Source: Candidatus Methanoplasma reticulitermitis
GTDB lineage: Archaea > Thermoplasmatota > Thermoplasmata > Methanomassiliicoccales > Methanomethylophilaceae
NCBI GenBank assembly: GCA_031287135.1
Contig: JAITTK010000074.1
Location: 1 to 13,043, forward strand
Direction: 5' to 3'
Length of the DNA stretch: 13,043 nucleotides
Shown here: piece by piece, positions 12,260-13,043 of the stretch
Layout: every line of letters begins with the position of its first letter
How positions within the stretch are numbered: position 1 is the stretch's first letter
The notes under the pieces: generated by a model
What the model was told of the DNA's origin: nothing
What the model saw: only the letters and a program-made list of their open reading frames with translations
Database searches by the model: none
Translations under genes and position numbers: made by a program

Positions 12260-13043
12260 ATGAAGAAACTGATTATCACCGAGAAGGCTAACGCCGCGAG
12301 GAGGATTTCCACCATATTGTCCGACGGAAAATCTAAATCCGAGTCGGGAGGGGGCGTGACCGTCATAACATTCGAGGCGGGCGGGGACGATTATACCGTC
12401 GTCAGCCTCAGAGGCCACATAATAGAATTGGATTATCCTGATGAATACAACGACTGGGGGGGAGTTTCCCCGGTTGACATGGTCTATGCAGAACCTGTCA
12501 AGAAGGTGAAGGTGAAGTCGATACTCGGCAGGATCGACGATTTTGCAAAGACCGCTGACGAGATCATAATAGCCACCGACTTCGACAGAGAAGGTGAACT
12601 GATAGGCATGGAGACCGTAGTGTCCATAAATGCGGACATGTCCAAGGTCAGACGTGCGAAGTTCAGCGCACTCACCAAGGGAGAGGTGGAGAAGGCCTTC
12701 TCGGAACTGACCATGCCGGACAGGAAACTGGCCGATGCCGCGGAAGCGAGACAGATCGTCGATCTTTCCTGGGGTGCGGTCCTCACAAGATTGATATCGC
12801 TGTCGTCAGGACAGGTGGGGAAGAACTTCATGTCTGTCGGGAGGGTGCAGAGCCCTACACTTAAACTTCTGGTGGACCGTAACGAGGAGATCGAGAATTT
12901 CGTCCCGATCCCGTTCTGGAATATCGCCGGGAAGTTCGGAATGCTTGCATTCAAAGGCGAGCATGAGAAGAATCCTTTTTGGGACAAAGAGGAAGCGGAT
13001 AAGATAATGTCCGTTATCGCCGATGAGAATACGGGGAAGGTCG
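12260..13043 (+). CDS. topA: DNA topoisomerase I, archaeal type IA, N-terminal part (runs off window end)
   Basis: This type IA topoisomerase relaxes negatively supercoiled DNA by single-strand passage. The first 261 codons are present and the frame is open to the last base. The TOPRIM domain begins at MKKLIITEKANAARRI, with the conserved Glu at residue 8, and holds the metal-binding DxDxE as ATDFDREGELIG (D107, D109, E111). It continues with AEARQIVDLSWGAVLTRLIS (161-180) and SVGRVQSPTLKLLVD (192-206), typical of archaeal TopA. The catalytic tyrosine and any C-terminal zinc fingers lie beyond the window. The ATG at 12260 sits about 28 bp after a TATA box. A reverse gyrase is ruled out, because the protein starts directly at the TOPRIM domain with no helicase part. 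Confidence 0.95.
   Translation, partial: MKKLIITEKANAARRISTILSDGKSKSESGGGVTVITFEAGGDDYTVVSLRGHIIELDYPDEYNDWGGVSPVDMVYAEPVKKVKVKSILGRIDDFAKTADEIIIATDFDREGELIGMETVVSINADMSKVRRAKFSALTKGEVEKAFSELTMPDRKLADAAEARQIVDLSWGAVLTRLISLSSGQVGKNFMSVGRVQSPTLKLLVDRNEEIENFVPIPFWNIAGKFGMLAFKGEHEKNPFWDKEEADKIMSVIADENTGKV

Noticed and set aside
12484..12987. Open minus-strand frame of 167 codons
   Set aside because: It is antisense to the topoisomerase gene, whose TOPRIM and DxDxE motifs are clear. The minus-strand product is low-complexity Ser/Leu-rich with no family features.
1..13043. CRISPR array, tRNA, rRNA, insertion sequence or riboswitch
   Set aside because: I found no spaced direct repeats, no cloverleaf-like stretch, no transposase motif and no long structured leader; the gaps are all short and mostly promoter sequence.
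1..13043. In-frame TAG read as pyrrolysine
   Set aside because: None of the genes needs read-through of a TAG to reach its expected length, so there is no direct evidence for pyrrolysine in this window.

Overview
This window is archaeal chromosomal DNA, most likely from a methanogen-type euryarchaeon of the Thermoplasmatota (Methanomassiliicoccales is my best guess; the taxon is inferred from gene content and no search was run). The grounds are: archaeal-style TATA boxes centred about 23-29 bp before start codons, implying many leaderless mRNAs; an archaeal-type topoisomerase IA; nickel/hydrogenase maturation genes (hypA, hypD) near a NikR regulator; and folate-type FolC, which would fit a lineage that uses folate C1 carriers. 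The region is gene-dense, with genes on both strands, many gene pairs touching or overlapping, and no stretch above 160 bp without a gene. All 15 genes whose stop is visible end in TGA. That is compatible with, but does not prove, TAG avoidance in a pyrrolysine-using lineage.

Layout, left to right: 3' end of a Zn/Cd-type P1B ATPase (+, 1-566, with an odd C-terminal tail); M18 aminopeptidase (+, 475-1887); a hairpin that holds the stop codons of two convergent genes; a menG/ubiE-like methyltransferase and a menA-like prenyltransferase in one coupled operon (-, 1896-3568); a BASS-family membrane transporter (+, 3723-4742); a DUF1848 protein with a C-terminal CxxxCxxC motif (-, 4710-5633); a coupled DNA alkylation repair pair, ogt and an alkD-like gene (+, 5687-6834); a hypA-hypD-unknown operon (-, 8841 down to 6835); an operon of a stand-alone asparagine-synthase-like ATPase, folC and nth (-, 11579 down to 8872); nikR (+, 11709-12149); and the 5' part of a topoisomerase I gene (+, 12260 to the window end).

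How the parts fit: MenA and MenG-like enzymes would prenylate and methylate an isoprenoid quinone or quinone-like carrier. Ogt and the AlkD-like protein handle alkylated bases, and the divergently placed DUF1848 protein shares their short promoter gap. HypA and HypD serve NiFe-hydrogenase assembly, and NikR is a nickel-sensing repressor. Palindromes sit between the TATA box and the start of both hypA and nikR and are candidate operators. I see no mobile element, CRISPR array, tRNA or rRNA. The best leads for something not well described are the unknown 180-residue protein coupled to hypD, the DUF1848/ogt/alkD grouping, the stand-alone asparagine-synthase-like gene leading a folC-nth operon, and the menA-menG pair in a putative methanogen.
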